Shown here piece after piece: positions 1 to 8,068 of a DNA stretch of 64,000 nt (within the stretch, counting starts at the first letter, position 1; each line of letters opens with the position of its first letter). Origin of the DNA: a bacterium (GTDB taxonomy: Bacteria; Arandabacterota; Arandabacteria; Arandabacterales; Arandabacteraceae). The position numbers and the translations under genes are program-made. Location: assembly GCA_029933125.1 (NCBI GenBank), contig JAOZOU010000004.1, positions 62,001-126,000 of the forward strand, in the 5' to 3' direction. The notes below the pieces were generated by a model. It was not told the DNA's origin. It did not search any database and worked only from the letters and a program-made list of their open reading frames with translations.

Positions 1-2
1 CG

Positions 3-782
3 CAGGTTCATGCCGGAAGATGGTCCAGAGTTCTATCCTGTGGGGTAATCATTTTCCTGCTTGCTCTTGTCTCAAAATCTCATTTCTTTGGTGTCACGGA
101 CGAGCCATTTGCAACCCAATATATGGTAAATGAGGCAGCCGTCTATGCCATGAGTGGCAAGTATGATGAAGCAATCGCCATCTACGAAGAAGCGATAGGT
201 GCTGACCCTGCAAATCCGAGTCCCTACTATTTACTTGGTAAAGTCTATGCCAAACTTGGCAAGATTGATGAATGCAGGAAGATGATGGCAGCGGCTACGC
301 GACTCAATCGTGCATATCTTCCTTATGCCCATCTCACAATTGGTGTGGCTTTGACCAAGAATGGCGACCTTGGAGGCGCTGCTGAGGAATTCACTCAAGC
401 CCTTGCTGCTGATCCAAATCTTGGGCTTGCTGCTTACAATCTTGGACTTTGTCTTCTCAATGCCGGTAGGTTCGAGGAGGCCAGAACTGCCCTCATGCGT
501 GCTGAGACCCTTTGCGCCGATGATGCTCAGACGATGAGTGCCATCGCAATTGCCTGGATCAAGCTGGGAGAGGCCGAGCGTGCTGAGGGTATAGTGAGGA
601 AGATCCTAAGAAGTCATCCAAAGGATGTTGATGTTCTCTATGCCCTGGGACTAGCCCTCGAGGCTCAGGGTAAGAACGATGAGGCTCTTGGTTATTTCAA
701 AATGGCACTCAGGTATCGTCCAGATCGCGAGGCGATAAGGACAAAAGTGCGCCAACTTGAGAGCCTGAATTCACTGAGATGA
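3..782 (+). CDS. Membrane-anchored TPR protein, 5' end outside window
   Basis: The reading frame is open from the first bases of the window. The ATG at 123 is therefore probably internal and the gene partial at its 5' end. Before that ATG the frame encodes a short basic stretch and a hydrophobic segment (about codons 12-24, containing GVIIFLLAL), consistent with a single membrane anchor. The rest is a row of tetratricopeptide repeats of about 34 residues (for example GKYDEAIAIYEEAIGADP and GDLGGAAEEFTQALAADP), a protein-protein interaction scaffold. It overlaps the next gene as ATGA, so the two are probably co-translated. A role in assembly or export of the downstream secreted protein is only a guess from position. 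Confidence 0.75.
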   Translation, partial: QVHAGRWSRVLSCGVIIFLLALVSKSHFFGVTDEPFATQYMVNEAAVYAMSGKYDEAIAIYEEAIGADPANPSPYYLLGKVYAKLGKIDECRKMMAAATRLNRAYLPYAHLTIGVALTKNGDLGGAAEEFTQALAADPNLGLAAYNLGLCLLNAGRFEEARTALMRAETLCADDAQTMSAIAIAWIKLGEAERAEGIVRKILRSHPKDVDVLYALGLALEAQGKNDEALGYFKMALRYRPDREAIRTKVRQLESLNSLR

Positions 783-3700
783 AATCTCAAAGGCCACACC
801 ACCTTTTCTTTGTGCTAATCTCACTTCTCTGGGCAAGCGTAGCATTTGCAATGCCACCACGACCTGATCTCCTTGAAGAATTCAAAGACAAGCCGCGTTC
901 TGAACTTCCGCTTGAGCTTACCCGGCTCGGTGCAAGAGGGTTTCCCCCAAAACCCAGGCTCATGCTTCCTGATACCGTGATGTGTCTCGTCATTCTAATC
1001 GATTTCGAGGATGGTCACGCTGATACACTCGCTCACTCCGTCGAGCACTTCGATGAGCTTCTCTTCAGCTGCGAGAACGGGCGAAGCATGAGAAGCTATT
1101 ATCTCTCAAACTCCTATGGAAAGCTCGACATAGTCGGTGATGTGAAAGGCTGGTTCCGCTTGCCCCAGCCTTTAGCCTTCTATGCTGACGAAAGGCGAGG
1201 CATGGGCTACTACCCTCATAACGCCCAGAAGATGGTCGAGGATGCTGTAGTCGCGGCTGATCCTTACGTGGATTTCTCACTCTACGATAATGATGGACCT
1301 GATGGGATACCGTCGAGTGGTGATGATGATGGCTATGTTGATTTTCTCCTTGTCGTTCATGGAGGCTCAGGCTATGAGTGGACATTGAATCCTTCCGACA
1401 TTCATTCTCATGCAGGAACTATCCGGCCACTGGAGGCTGACGGTGTAAAGGTGAGAACCTATGCCACTGAGCCTGAGGATGGAAACATTGGCACGTTTGC
1501 GCATGAATTTGGTCACCTTCTTGGCTTGCCAGATCTTTATGATCCAACCCTGAGCACCTTCGGACTTGGTATGTGGTCACTTATGGCTTATGGATCATGG
1601 GGTGGAGGTGATGGCTCGCGCCCGGTCGGGCTTGATGCCTGGAGCAAGGTAAGGCTGGGCTTCGTAGAGCCTGTTGTCATTGATACCAACTTCACAGCCT
1701 ATGAACTTCCCAATGTTGAGGATAGTGCCGTTGTGCTTAAGCTCTGGAATGGGGGAGAGGAAGGTGCTCAGTACTTCTTAGTGGAAAACCGCCGTGCAGT
1801 TGGCTGTGATTCGTATCTTGGGCGATTCGGTGAGGGCTTGCTCATCTATCATGTTGATGAAAGATACGATGGTAATTCTTCACCAACAGGACATCTTGTG
1901 AGTCTTGAACAGGCTGATGGAAGATTTGATCTTGAACGCAGAAGGGTCTTCGGATTTGGATCCGATAGTGGTGACCCCTATCCGGGTTCGACTGGGAATC
2001 GCTCATTCGGATGGTGGACGACTCCAAGCAACTATTCGAACGAAGGAAGCCCAACGCAGGTAACCATCCTAAACATAAGTGATCCTGGAGATTTGATGAA
2101 ATTTGACGTTGGTGTAACATCGCCCGTCGTTTTGCTCGAGGACTACAGCGTAGATGATTCAAGAGGCGATGGCGATGGGAGACCAGAAGCTGGGGAAGAT
2201 ATAGACATTCTTGTAAGGCTTCACAATTACGGCGCAAAATGTGAGAGCCTCAGGGTGGAGCTTGGCTGCGACGATTCTGGTATAGACATATACGAAGATA
2301 AAGCTTCGATCCCGCTTATAGGTTCACAAGAGATCTCTCAGCCCGTGAGGTTCGCAGCAAGAATCGGGGAAAGTGTGCTCGAGCCTTATCAATTTGGGTT
2401 TTCTCTCGAGATGGCTGGGCGGTTTGCATTCGGAACTTACGAGTATTCAGACAATTTCATCTTTACCGTGCCTTTGCATTTGCTTGAGGGATTTCCAGTT
2501 GAAACCAATGGTGGTATTGTTGCTCCTCTTGCTGCTTCTGACATTGACAACGATGGTCTCAAGGAGATTATTGCAGCTACTCAGAATGGTTATGTTTATC
2601 TATGGCGCGCAGATGGGAGCCAGCTTGATGGCTGGCCTGTCCACATTGGACATCCCATTCACTCCAAACCGGCCGTTTGTGATCTCGATGTCGATGGTAA
2701 GCGTGAGATCATCGTGACGACTGTCTCCGGACTTGTGTATGTGCTCAGATCTGATGGAACACTGGAGGAAGGATGGCCTCAGCAGATGGGCTCCGAGGTG
2801 CGCTCGGATGCTGTTTTAGCAGACATTGACGATGATGGACTTGTGGAGGTCATCTGTGCAGATGTATATGGTGAAGTCTCTGCTTGGAATGAAGATGGTA
2901 TGGCAGCAGATGGATGGCCAAAACACTTAAATGAGAAGATATGGATGTCAGCAGCTGCTGCTGATGTGGATGGCGACTATGTACCTGAGATCGTAATTGG
3001 GGGCTACGGTGGCAAACTCTATGTTCTTGAAGGTGATGGATCGATTGCAGATGGCTGGCCCGTAAGTGTCGGGAGGGGGTGTGGCAGAGGCTCGCCATCG
3101 ATAGCCGATTTCGATGCTGACGGTAAACTTGAAATAGCAGTTTCGGGCCTTTTCTCAAACTCCACGTATGTGGTTGAGCTTGATGGCACGATTCACGAGG
3201 GCTGGCCAAGATGGTCGTTTAATTGCAGTGAGCTCAGTAGTCCCGTTCCGGTGGACCTTGATAGTGATGGTGTCCCTGAGATTGCAGTATCAACCTCCTG
3301 TGGAACAATCGTTGCATGGAATGGCGATGGAAGCATTTGCAAGGTGATTCAGGGGACGGCTCCAGATCCCATGCACAATTGCGAGCCCATCTTCTGTGAT
3401 CTTGATGGAAATGGCACAATTGAGGCCATAGGGACAACTGATGGTAAGACTCGAGGTGAAGTCTATGCCTTTGGCGCATCAGGTATTGTTGGTGGATTTC
3501 CTCTAAATGCAGGTAGGGGGATCCGCTCGACACCTCTCGTCTGTGATCTCGATGATGATGGCAACTTTGAGATAGCGGCTGCAACGACCGGTGGCAAGTT
3601 ATCCATCTGGCGCTTTGCAGGCGCCAAGGGGGCTGGAAGGAAGGAGTATGCCGAGGCAAGGGGCAATACCTGGAACACGGGTCAATATGGTTTCGAGGCG

Positions 3701-5896
3701 AAGGAGAACATGCCGATGGCTGATCTTGTGGTCTATGCCAACGACATTGAAGTTGACCCTTCTCAACCGCTTCAGAATCAAGTGGCTAAGATAAAGGCGA
3801 GAATTAGCAATGTTGGACATGCCGATGCGCACAACTTCTATGTCAATGCCTACTTTGATACCATAGGTGAATCAAGTTTGATTGACTCTCTCTATCTTGA
3901 TCAACTCAGTGCCAAGACTGATACCTTTGTCACATTTGACTGGCAAGTGCCTCCTGGAGTGCCGACAAGACTCATCCACGTCCTTGTTGATACCCAAGAT
4001 AGTGTCCCCGAAAGGCTTGAGCTAAACAATCATGCATCAAGAAGAGTCTATCTTTCACTGGCTGACCTTGAGCTTGAGTTTGCAGGCATTGATCCCTTTC
4101 CTGTTGCGATAGGCGATTCTGTTGAGATTACGCTCAAGCTTACCAACAAGGGAGACGATGTTGCAAACAACTTCGTTGTCAGCCTCTACGATAGCGTTGT
4201 CGATGACGCCCGAAAGATTGCCGAGTTCACGATTGTATCCCTGGGGATTGGTGAAACAAGCCAAGTTGTTGCCCACTACCTCATACCGCGTTTCCGTGAC
4301 GATAGCGTTCGACTCTGGGGGGTATGTGACAAAGAGCACAACGTGGTTGAGTACTATAGGAGTAACAATGTTGTTGAGATTGGGGTGCCTTCGGGAGTGA
4401 AAGGGGAGTCAGTTGAATTTCCATATCATCTCAGCCTCGACCGATGTGTTGCTTCGCGACACCTCATCGCAGCTCAGTCCCCGTCATGCAACTGTGTATT
4501 TGCAGCGAGAATGGACGGGTCTCAAGACTTTGTTTTCGAATCACCTGGCTTAGATATAGACATCTGCCGCAACACCCTTGTCTTTTCATCGGGTGGTGAC
4601 ATAGCCGGTTTTGATCTTTCCGATAGTATGTTGTTAGTTGTCAGCTCGGACGAGCTCTATGAGAGCCAACCAACCGTCTGGGCTGACAATTATGCCTGGG
4701 TGGCGCAGGGGTCGGATTCAACCTATCTTTTCCTAAGATCATCCGAGGCAAGAGTTGACACCATAAGAGTAACCTCAGGATCGATTGCCCACCCCGATAT
4801 TTCAAGTGAGCTTCTCATCTGGCAAGAAAGATATGGATTGGATTGGGATATCATGGCATTTGACCTTGGCGTGCGCACAATCTTCCCGATAGCCCAAACG
4901 GAGGATGACGAAATCAATCCGTGTGTCTGGGGAGAAACCGTTGTCTGGGAGGATCGCAAGGCAGATGAGAGTGACATCATTGCCTATGATGTCACTTCTG
5001 GAACTCGATACAATGTGTGTTGTGCCAGCGGTATCCAGGAGCAGCCGTCCATCTTTGGTGACATAATAGTCTGGCAGGATTCTCGCAATGGCAACTGGGA
5101 TATATATGGCTATAGCGTTTCGGAGGCTAGAGAATTCCCTGTTATTCGTCAGATCGATGACCAGATAAAGCCCTTCATAGCAGAAAGCACAATTGTTTGG
5201 ATCGATAAGCGCGGCGAAAGTGATGAAATCAGGGGTCTTGTGATTGGGGGAAGGCGCAATGTTGCAACTGTCAATCGATTTGAAGCTCTCTGGCAGGATG
5301 GAAGAATCGTGCTTGTTGCCAACATTGCTGAGCATGATGATGGGATCGTGTATAGAATCTATCGTTATCCTGATGCCAGACCGCTTTCTGAAGACCGCTT
5401 CTCTCATTTGAGATATGAGTTTAGTCTCGGTGGTGATAGCATTCATGTCTTTGCTGACACACTCGTTGCCCCAGAGCGTTCTTATTTCTATACCTTGGGC
5501 GTTGTTGATGCATATGGGGAGGAATCCTTTCATGGGCCAGTTGAGGGAAAGGCTTACAGAAGCTCACCTCGGCGTTTTGTAATTGGCATGCCACATCCCA
5601 ATCCATTTCGATCATCAACAACGATAGCATTCGGACTTCCGCGGAGAGCAAGCTATCTAGATAACACTTCATGGCCAGATCCATCGAGCGATGTGAGGTT
5701 TGTAGAATTAGCGATTTATTCAGTCAGAGGCAGACTTGTCCGCAGACTCGAAAGAGGAGAGCTTAAGCCAGGCTACTATACCTTCACCTGGGACGGGAAG
5801 GATGACCGTGGTAATCTTGCAAGCCCGGGTGTATATTTTGTCACTGTATCCACGCCTGAATCTGTCACCTCGAGAAAGACAGTTTATTTAAGGTAG
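779..5896 (+). CDS. Giant secreted M6-family (immune inhibitor A-like) metallopeptidase with FG-GAP, CARDB and FlgD-like domains
   Basis: This 1705-aa protein has a signal peptide, with likely cleavage after AFA near residue 24. The zincin motif HEFGHLLGLPD lies at 242-252 and is followed by a Met-turn-like stretch (LMAYGSWGGG), as in M6 peptidases. Residues about 575-980 form FG-GAP/VCBS-like repeats of about 45 residues, each with a DxDxDG-type calcium loop and a GWP motif. Two CARDB-like Ig modules follow (about 980-1200), then a TolB-like propeller region with repeated WQD/WED blades (about 1280-1500). The last 100 residues begin HPNPF and end SPGVYFV, typical of FlgD-like/T9SS C-terminal sorting domains. 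Secretion to the cell surface or medium and proteolysis are inferred from these domains. The substrate is unknown. It starts inside the stop codon of the TPR gene. Confidence 0.85.
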   Translation: MKSQRPHHLFFVLISLLWASVAFAMPPRPDLLEEFKDKPRSELPLELTRLGARGFPPKPRLMLPDTVMCLVILIDFEDGHADTLAHSVEHFDELLFSCENGRSMRSYYLSNSYGKLDIVGDVKGWFRLPQPLAFYADERRGMGYYPHNAQKMVEDAVVAADPYVDFSLYDNDGPDGIPSSGDDDGYVDFLLVVHGGSGYEWTLNPSDIHSHAGTIRPLEADGVKVRTYATEPEDGNIGTFAHEFGHLLGLPDLYDPTLSTFGLGMWSLMAYGSWGGGDGSRPVGLDAWSKVRLGFVEPVVIDTNFTAYELPNVEDSAVVLKLWNGGEEGAQYFLVENRRAVGCDSYLGRFGEGLLIYHVDERYDGNSSPTGHLVSLEQADGRFDLERRRVFGFGSDSGDPYPGSTGNRSFGWWTTPSNYSNEGSPTQVTILNISDPGDLMKFDVGVTSPVVLLEDYSVDDSRGDGDGRPEAGEDIDILVRLHNYGAKCESLRVELGCDDSGIDIYEDKASIPLIGSQEISQPVRFAARIGESVLEPYQFGFSLEMAGRFAFGTYEYSDNFIFTVPLHLLEGFPVETNGGIVAPLAASDIDNDGLKEIIAATQNGYVYLWRADGSQLDGWPVHIGHPIHSKPAVCDLDVDGKREIIVTTVSGLVYVLRSDGTLEEGWPQQMGSEVRSDAVLADIDDDGLVEVICADVYGEVSAWNEDGMAADGWPKHLNEKIWMSAAAADVDGDYVPEIVIGGYGGKLYVLEGDGSIADGWPVSVGRGCGRGSPSIADFDADGKLEIAVSGLFSNSTYVVELDGTIHEGWPRWSFNCSELSSPVPVDLDSDGVPEIAVSTSCGTIVAWNGDGSICKVIQGTAPDPMHNCEPIFCDLDGNGTIEAIGTTDGKTRGEVYAFGASGIVGGFPLNAGRGIRSTPLVCDLDDDGNFEIAAATTGGKLSIWRFAGAKGAGRKEYAEARGNTWNTGQYGFEAKENMPMADLVVYANDIEVDPSQPLQNQVAKIKARISNVGHADAHNFYVNAYFDTIGESSLIDSLYLDQLSAKTDTFVTFDWQVPPGVPTRLIHVLVDTQDSVPERLELNNHASRRVYLSLADLELEFAGIDPFPVAIGDSVEITLKLTNKGDDVANNFVVSLYDSVVDDARKIAEFTIVSLGIGETSQVVAHYLIPRFRDDSVRLWGVCDKEHNVVEYYRSNNVVEIGVPSGVKGESVEFPYHLSLDRCVASRHLIAAQSPSCNCVFAARMDGSQDFVFESPGLDIDICRNTLVFSSGGDIAGFDLSDSMLLVVSSDELYESQPTVWADNYAWVAQGSDSTYLFLRSSEARVDTIRVTSGSIAHPDISSELLIWQERYGLDWDIMAFDLGVRTIFPIAQTEDDEINPCVWGETVVWEDRKADESDIIAYDVTSGTRYNVCCASGIQEQPSIFGDIIVWQDSRNGNWDIYGYSVSEAREFPVIRQIDDQIKPFIAESTIVWIDKRGESDEIRGLVIGGRRNVATVNRFEALWQDGRIVLVANIAEHDDGIVYRIYRYPDARPLSEDRFSHLRYEFSLGGDSIHVFADTLVAPERSYFYTLGVVDAYGEESFHGPVEGKAYRSSPRRFVIGMPHPNPFRSSTTIAFGLPRRASYLDNTSWPDPSSDVRFVELAIYSVRGRLVRRLERGELKPGYYTFTWDGKDDRGNLASPGVYFVTVSTPESVTSRKTVYLR

Positions 5897-5932
5897 TCAA
5901 AGGTTGGTTGTCGCACTGAGCTCCTTGACTAC
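5893..5932 (+). repeat. Inverted repeat spanning the M6 stop codon and tadA -35
   Basis: GTAGTCAAAGG at 5893-5903 pairs with CCTTGACTAC at 5923-5932, with one bulged A and a loop of about 19 bases. The left arm includes the TAG stop of the M6 gene; the right arm includes the TTGACT of the proposed tadA promoter. No T tract follows, so it is not a typical intrinsic terminator. Confidence 0.5.
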
Positions 5933-5953
5933 TGCAGGTGGCGATGCTACCTT
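5925..5953 (+). promoter_or_regulatory. Putative sigma-70 promoter for tadA
   Basis: TTGACT (5925-5930), a 17-base spacer and TACCTT (5948-5953). The predicted transcription start near 5960 is only a few bases before the tadA ATG at 5963, which suggests a leaderless or nearly leaderless message. The -10 is weak (three of six consensus bases). Confidence 0.45.
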
Positions 5954-5962
5954 ATCAGTGCT

Positions 5963-6427
5963 ATGGACATTGGATTTGACCGTGACTGGATGAAAGAGGC
6001 GGTGAGGGAAGCAGAGAAGGCACTTGATGAGGGTGAGGTTCCCGTCGGAGCTGTTGTTGTGAAAGATGGGAGACTTATCGGAAGGGGCCACAACCGCGTT
6101 GAAGCTCTCAAGGATCCAACTGCCCATGCCGAGGTAATTGCACTTGGGGCTGCTGCCGGGGCAGTCGGTGACTGGCGCCTCGAAGGAGCAACCATCTATG
6201 TTACACTCGAGCCTTGTATGATGTGTCTTGGTGCAATGTTCGCAGCGAGGATCGAAAGGCTTGTCTATGGGGCGACTGACCCTAGAGCTGGTACTTGTGG
6301 GGGGTCAATAGATCTAGGCAGGTTGAAATATATGGATCGAGAAATTACCATTGATGGTGGGGTGCTTGAGCCTGAGTGTTCGGATTTGCTTAAGCGATTT
6401 TTCGTGAAACTTAGAGGGGAATCGTGA
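5963..6427 (+). CDS. tadA: tRNA-specific adenosine deaminase
   Basis: TadA converts the wobble adenosine (A34) of tRNA-Arg(ACG) to inosine. The 154-residue protein has the usual family length. The zinc and catalytic motif HAE is at 55-57 and PCMMC at 84-88, within the conserved TLEPCMMCLGA context. The N-terminus (MDIGFDRDWMKEAVREA) aligns with known TadA starts, so ATG 5963 is preferred. No Shine-Dalgarno sequence precedes it, and a promoter-like pair ends only 9 bases upstream. Free-nucleoside deaminases share the fold, but the motif context and length favour TadA. It is followed by two tRNA-Ser genes, which may be transcribed with it. Confidence 0.92.
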   Translation: MDIGFDRDWMKEAVREAEKALDEGEVPVGAVVVKDGRLIGRGHNRVEALKDPTAHAEVIALGAAAGAVGDWRLEGATIYVTLEPCMMCLGAMFAARIERLVYGATDPRAGTCGGSIDLGRLKYMDREITIDGGVLEPECSDLLKRFFVKLRGES

Positions 6428-6439
6428 GTTAGACTTTGC

Positions 6440-6529
6440 GGAGAGATGCCAGAGCGGTCGAATGGGGCGGTCTCGAAAACCGTTGGGCAGGCAACTGCCC
6501 CGGGGGTTCGAATCCCTCTCTCTCCGCCA
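6440..6529 (+). tRNA. tRNA-Ser(CGA)
   Basis: The acceptor stem GGAGAGA (6440-6446) pairs with TCTCTCC (6519-6525), with discriminator G and encoded CCA. The anticodon loop CTCGAAA gives anticodon CGA, reading UCG. A long variable arm (GGGCAGGCAACTGCCC region) marks it as class II serine. The T-loop is GGTTCGAATCC. It begins 12 bases after tadA. Confidence 0.95.
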
Positions 6530-6583
6530 TTTCTGTCTAAGGGGTGCGCTTCCTTAGGAATTCTTGATAACGCTTTGTGCAGC

Positions 6584-6673
6584 GGAGAGATGCGAGAGTG
6601 GCTGAATCGGCGTGACTGGAAATCACGTGGGCGGGTAACCGCCTCGAGGGTTCGAATCCCTCTCTCTCCGCCA
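6584..6673 (+). tRNA. tRNA-Ser(GGA)
   Basis: The acceptor GGAGAGA (6584-6590) pairs with TCTCTCC (6663-6669), with G discriminator and encoded CCA. The anticodon loop CTGGAAA gives GGA, reading UCC/UCU. It has a long variable arm. The acceptor and T arms are identical to those of the tRNA-Ser 54 bases upstream, so the pair is a tandem paralogue set and probably one transcript. Confidence 0.95.
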
Positions 6674-6703
6674 CTAGTTGTTTCTTAGCCCCTCAAGTGC
6701 CAC

Positions 6704-7471
6704 ATGGGTGCTCCTCGTCTTTTTGTTGGAGTAGACGGATGTCGTGGAGGTTGGATAGGTGTTTCGCTTAGAGGCTCCAAGTGGGTATCAACAGATATCT
6801 TTGGTGACATTGAGAGTCTCTGGCAGGCAAAACGACAAGCTTCCCTCATCCTCATGGATATGCCAATTGGGCTTAAGGATGGAGGATGTGAGGAGCGCAG
6901 GTGCGACGTCCTTGCCCGAAAACTTGTTGGCAAGGCTCGTGCCTCAAGCATCTTCCGCATTCCCTGCAGGAAGGCGATCTACAGTGAAGATTACAACGAG
7001 GCACTGCGTATAAACCGCAAGCTGACAGGTCGAGGTTTTTCCATTCAAACATGGAACATTGTTCCGAGGATAAGAGAAGTCGATGAGCTTATGAGATCTT
7101 GCCCTGAGGCCGTACGGAGGCTGAGAGAAACTCATCCCGAGCTTTGCTTTCAATTGCTTGGTGGTGTGAGATACCCCAAAAGATCACCTCAAGGCAGAAG
7201 CGAAAGAATTGCTATTCTTGCGAGACGTATCACAAACTGTGAACACCTCATTCATGAATCCGTTGCCTCCTGGCAGGGAAAGGCAAACATCGATGACCTC
7301 ATTGATGCCCTTATCCTTGCTGTAACAGCTTCAAGGGGACTGGCGAGGCTTACCCCCCTACCCCTGCATCCTGTCAAAGACTCACTGGGAATCCCTATGC
7401 AGATGCTTTGCCCGAGCTCAAAAGCTCAGCTCAAAAAACTGTTGTCTTTGACGAAGGACAACCTAAAATGA
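6704..7471 (+). CDS. DUF429 family protein (predicted RNase H-fold nuclease)
   Basis: The 255-residue protein matches the DUF429 pattern. It opens with FVGVDGCRGGWIGVSL (acidic residue after beta-strand 1), then MDMPIGL, RRCDVLARKLVG, SSIFRIPCR, a FSIQTWNIVPRIREVD segment and ETHPELCFQLLGG. It ends with DDLIDALILAVTA, which carries the C-terminal acidic residues. The family has been predicted from fold comparison to be a nuclease; no substrate is established. It starts 31 bases after tRNA-Ser(GGA). Nothing here links it to a defined pathway. Confidence 0.8.
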   Translation: MGAPRLFVGVDGCRGGWIGVSLRGSKWVSTDIFGDIESLWQAKRQASLILMDMPIGLKDGGCEERRCDVLARKLVGKARASSIFRIPCRKAIYSEDYNEALRINRKLTGRGFSIQTWNIVPRIREVDELMRSCPEAVRRLRETHPELCFQLLGGVRYPKRSPQGRSERIAILARRITNCEHLIHESVASWQGKANIDDLIDALILAVTASRGLARLTPLPLHPVKDSLGIPMQMLCPSSKAQLKKLLSLTKDNLK

Positions 7472-7520
7472 TATTAGCCTGGGAAGATTGTGGCTTAATG
7501 TGAGACAGGGGTGAGCAACC

Positions 7521-7892
7521 TTGAAACCAATAGTGATTACAGTAGGTGACCTTCGGCTTGAAGCTGAGCTTAATACATCGAAAACGGCGGGTCTCATATG
7601 GGATGTCCTGCCATTTGAGGCAAGGGCTCAAACCTGGGGAGATGAGATCTATTTCCGTATCCCAGTTGACAGCGACCTTGAGAATCCCAGGAGGACTGTT
7701 GAGATTGGTGACATAGGTTATTGGCCACCAGGCAATGCATTCTGTATATTCTATGGTAAGACGCCTGCAAGCAAGGGTGATGAGATCGTACCAGCAAGCC
7801 CCGTTGAGATTGTGGGCAGGATTAAGTCTGATGTGAGTGCGCTTAAAGGATTAGTCGAGCCAGGAATTGTAAGAGTTGAAAAGGGGATGTAG
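7521..7892 (+). CDS. Cyclophilin-like fold protein (TM1367-type)
   Basis: This 123-residue protein resembles the small cyclophilin-like beta-barrel family typified by TM1367. Recognisable parts are ITVGDLRLEAELN, a TAGLIWDVLPFEARAQTWGDEIYF segment, GDIGYWPPGNAFCIFYGKTPAS and a terminal VGRI. These proteins keep the barrel but lack the usual prolyl-isomerase catalytic set, so activity is uncertain. TTG at 7521 is the start, with purine-rich AGGGGTGAG just upstream. The last codons (AAG GGG ATG TAG) are also the first bases of tRNA-Ala: the stop codon lies in the tRNA at positions 8-10 of its sequence. Confidence 0.75.
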   Translation: MKPIVITVGDLRLEAELNTSKTAGLIWDVLPFEARAQTWGDEIYFRIPVDSDLENPRRTVEIGDIGYWPPGNAFCIFYGKTPASKGDEIVPASPVEIVGRIKSDVSALKGLVEPGIVRVEKGM

Positions 7893-7958
7893 CTCAGCTG
7901 GGAGAGCACTGCCTTCGCAAGGCAGGGGTCGGCGGTTCGAATCCGCTCATCTCCACCA
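7883..7958 (+). tRNA. tRNA-Ala(CGC)
   Basis: GGGGATG (7883-7889) pairs with CATCTCC (7948-7954) with one G-U pair. The discriminator is A and CCA is encoded. The D-loop is AGCTCAGCTGGGAGAGC, the anticodon loop TTCGCAA gives CGC, and the T-arm is GGCGGTTCGAATCCGCT. Its first 10 bases overlap the 3' end of the cyclophilin-like gene. Confidence 0.95.
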
Positions 7959-7962
7959 GATA

Positions 7963-7988
7963 TGCGGCGGGTCTGGTGACTCGCCGCA
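7963..7988 (+). terminator. GC-rich hairpin after tRNA-Ala, possible terminator
   Basis: TGCGGCG (7963-7969) pairs with CGCCGCA (7982-7988) around a 12-base loop, 5 bases after the tRNA CCA. The downstream tract CCTTCTCTT is pyrimidine-rich but is not a clean T run, so termination is plausible rather than certain. Confidence 0.45.
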
Positions 7989-8068
7989 CCTTCTCTTGGG
8001 GTTATGCCATTTCCCAGTCTGTGATACAGAGATTTCAGATTGATATGGGATGAGGGAGTGACTCATTC

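Noticed and set aside
2500-3640. DNA tandem repeat array
   Set aside because: The periodicity reflects diverged FG-GAP-type protein repeats; the nucleotide sequence is not repeated closely enough to be a DNA repeat.
4802-5533. 243-codon minus-strand frame
   Set aside because: It is entirely within the M6 gene, with no ribosome site or recognisable domain.
1065-5684. Long open frames on the minus strand and in the other + frames inside the M6 gene
   Set aside because: They are rich in His, Ser and Arg, mirror the Asp/Gly repeats of the real frame, and match no family.
6446-6688. 80-codon + strand frame running through both tRNA-Ser genes, with repeated GVRIPLSPP
   Set aside because: The peptide is just translation of the two tRNA T-arms and acceptor stems; there is no independent coding signal.
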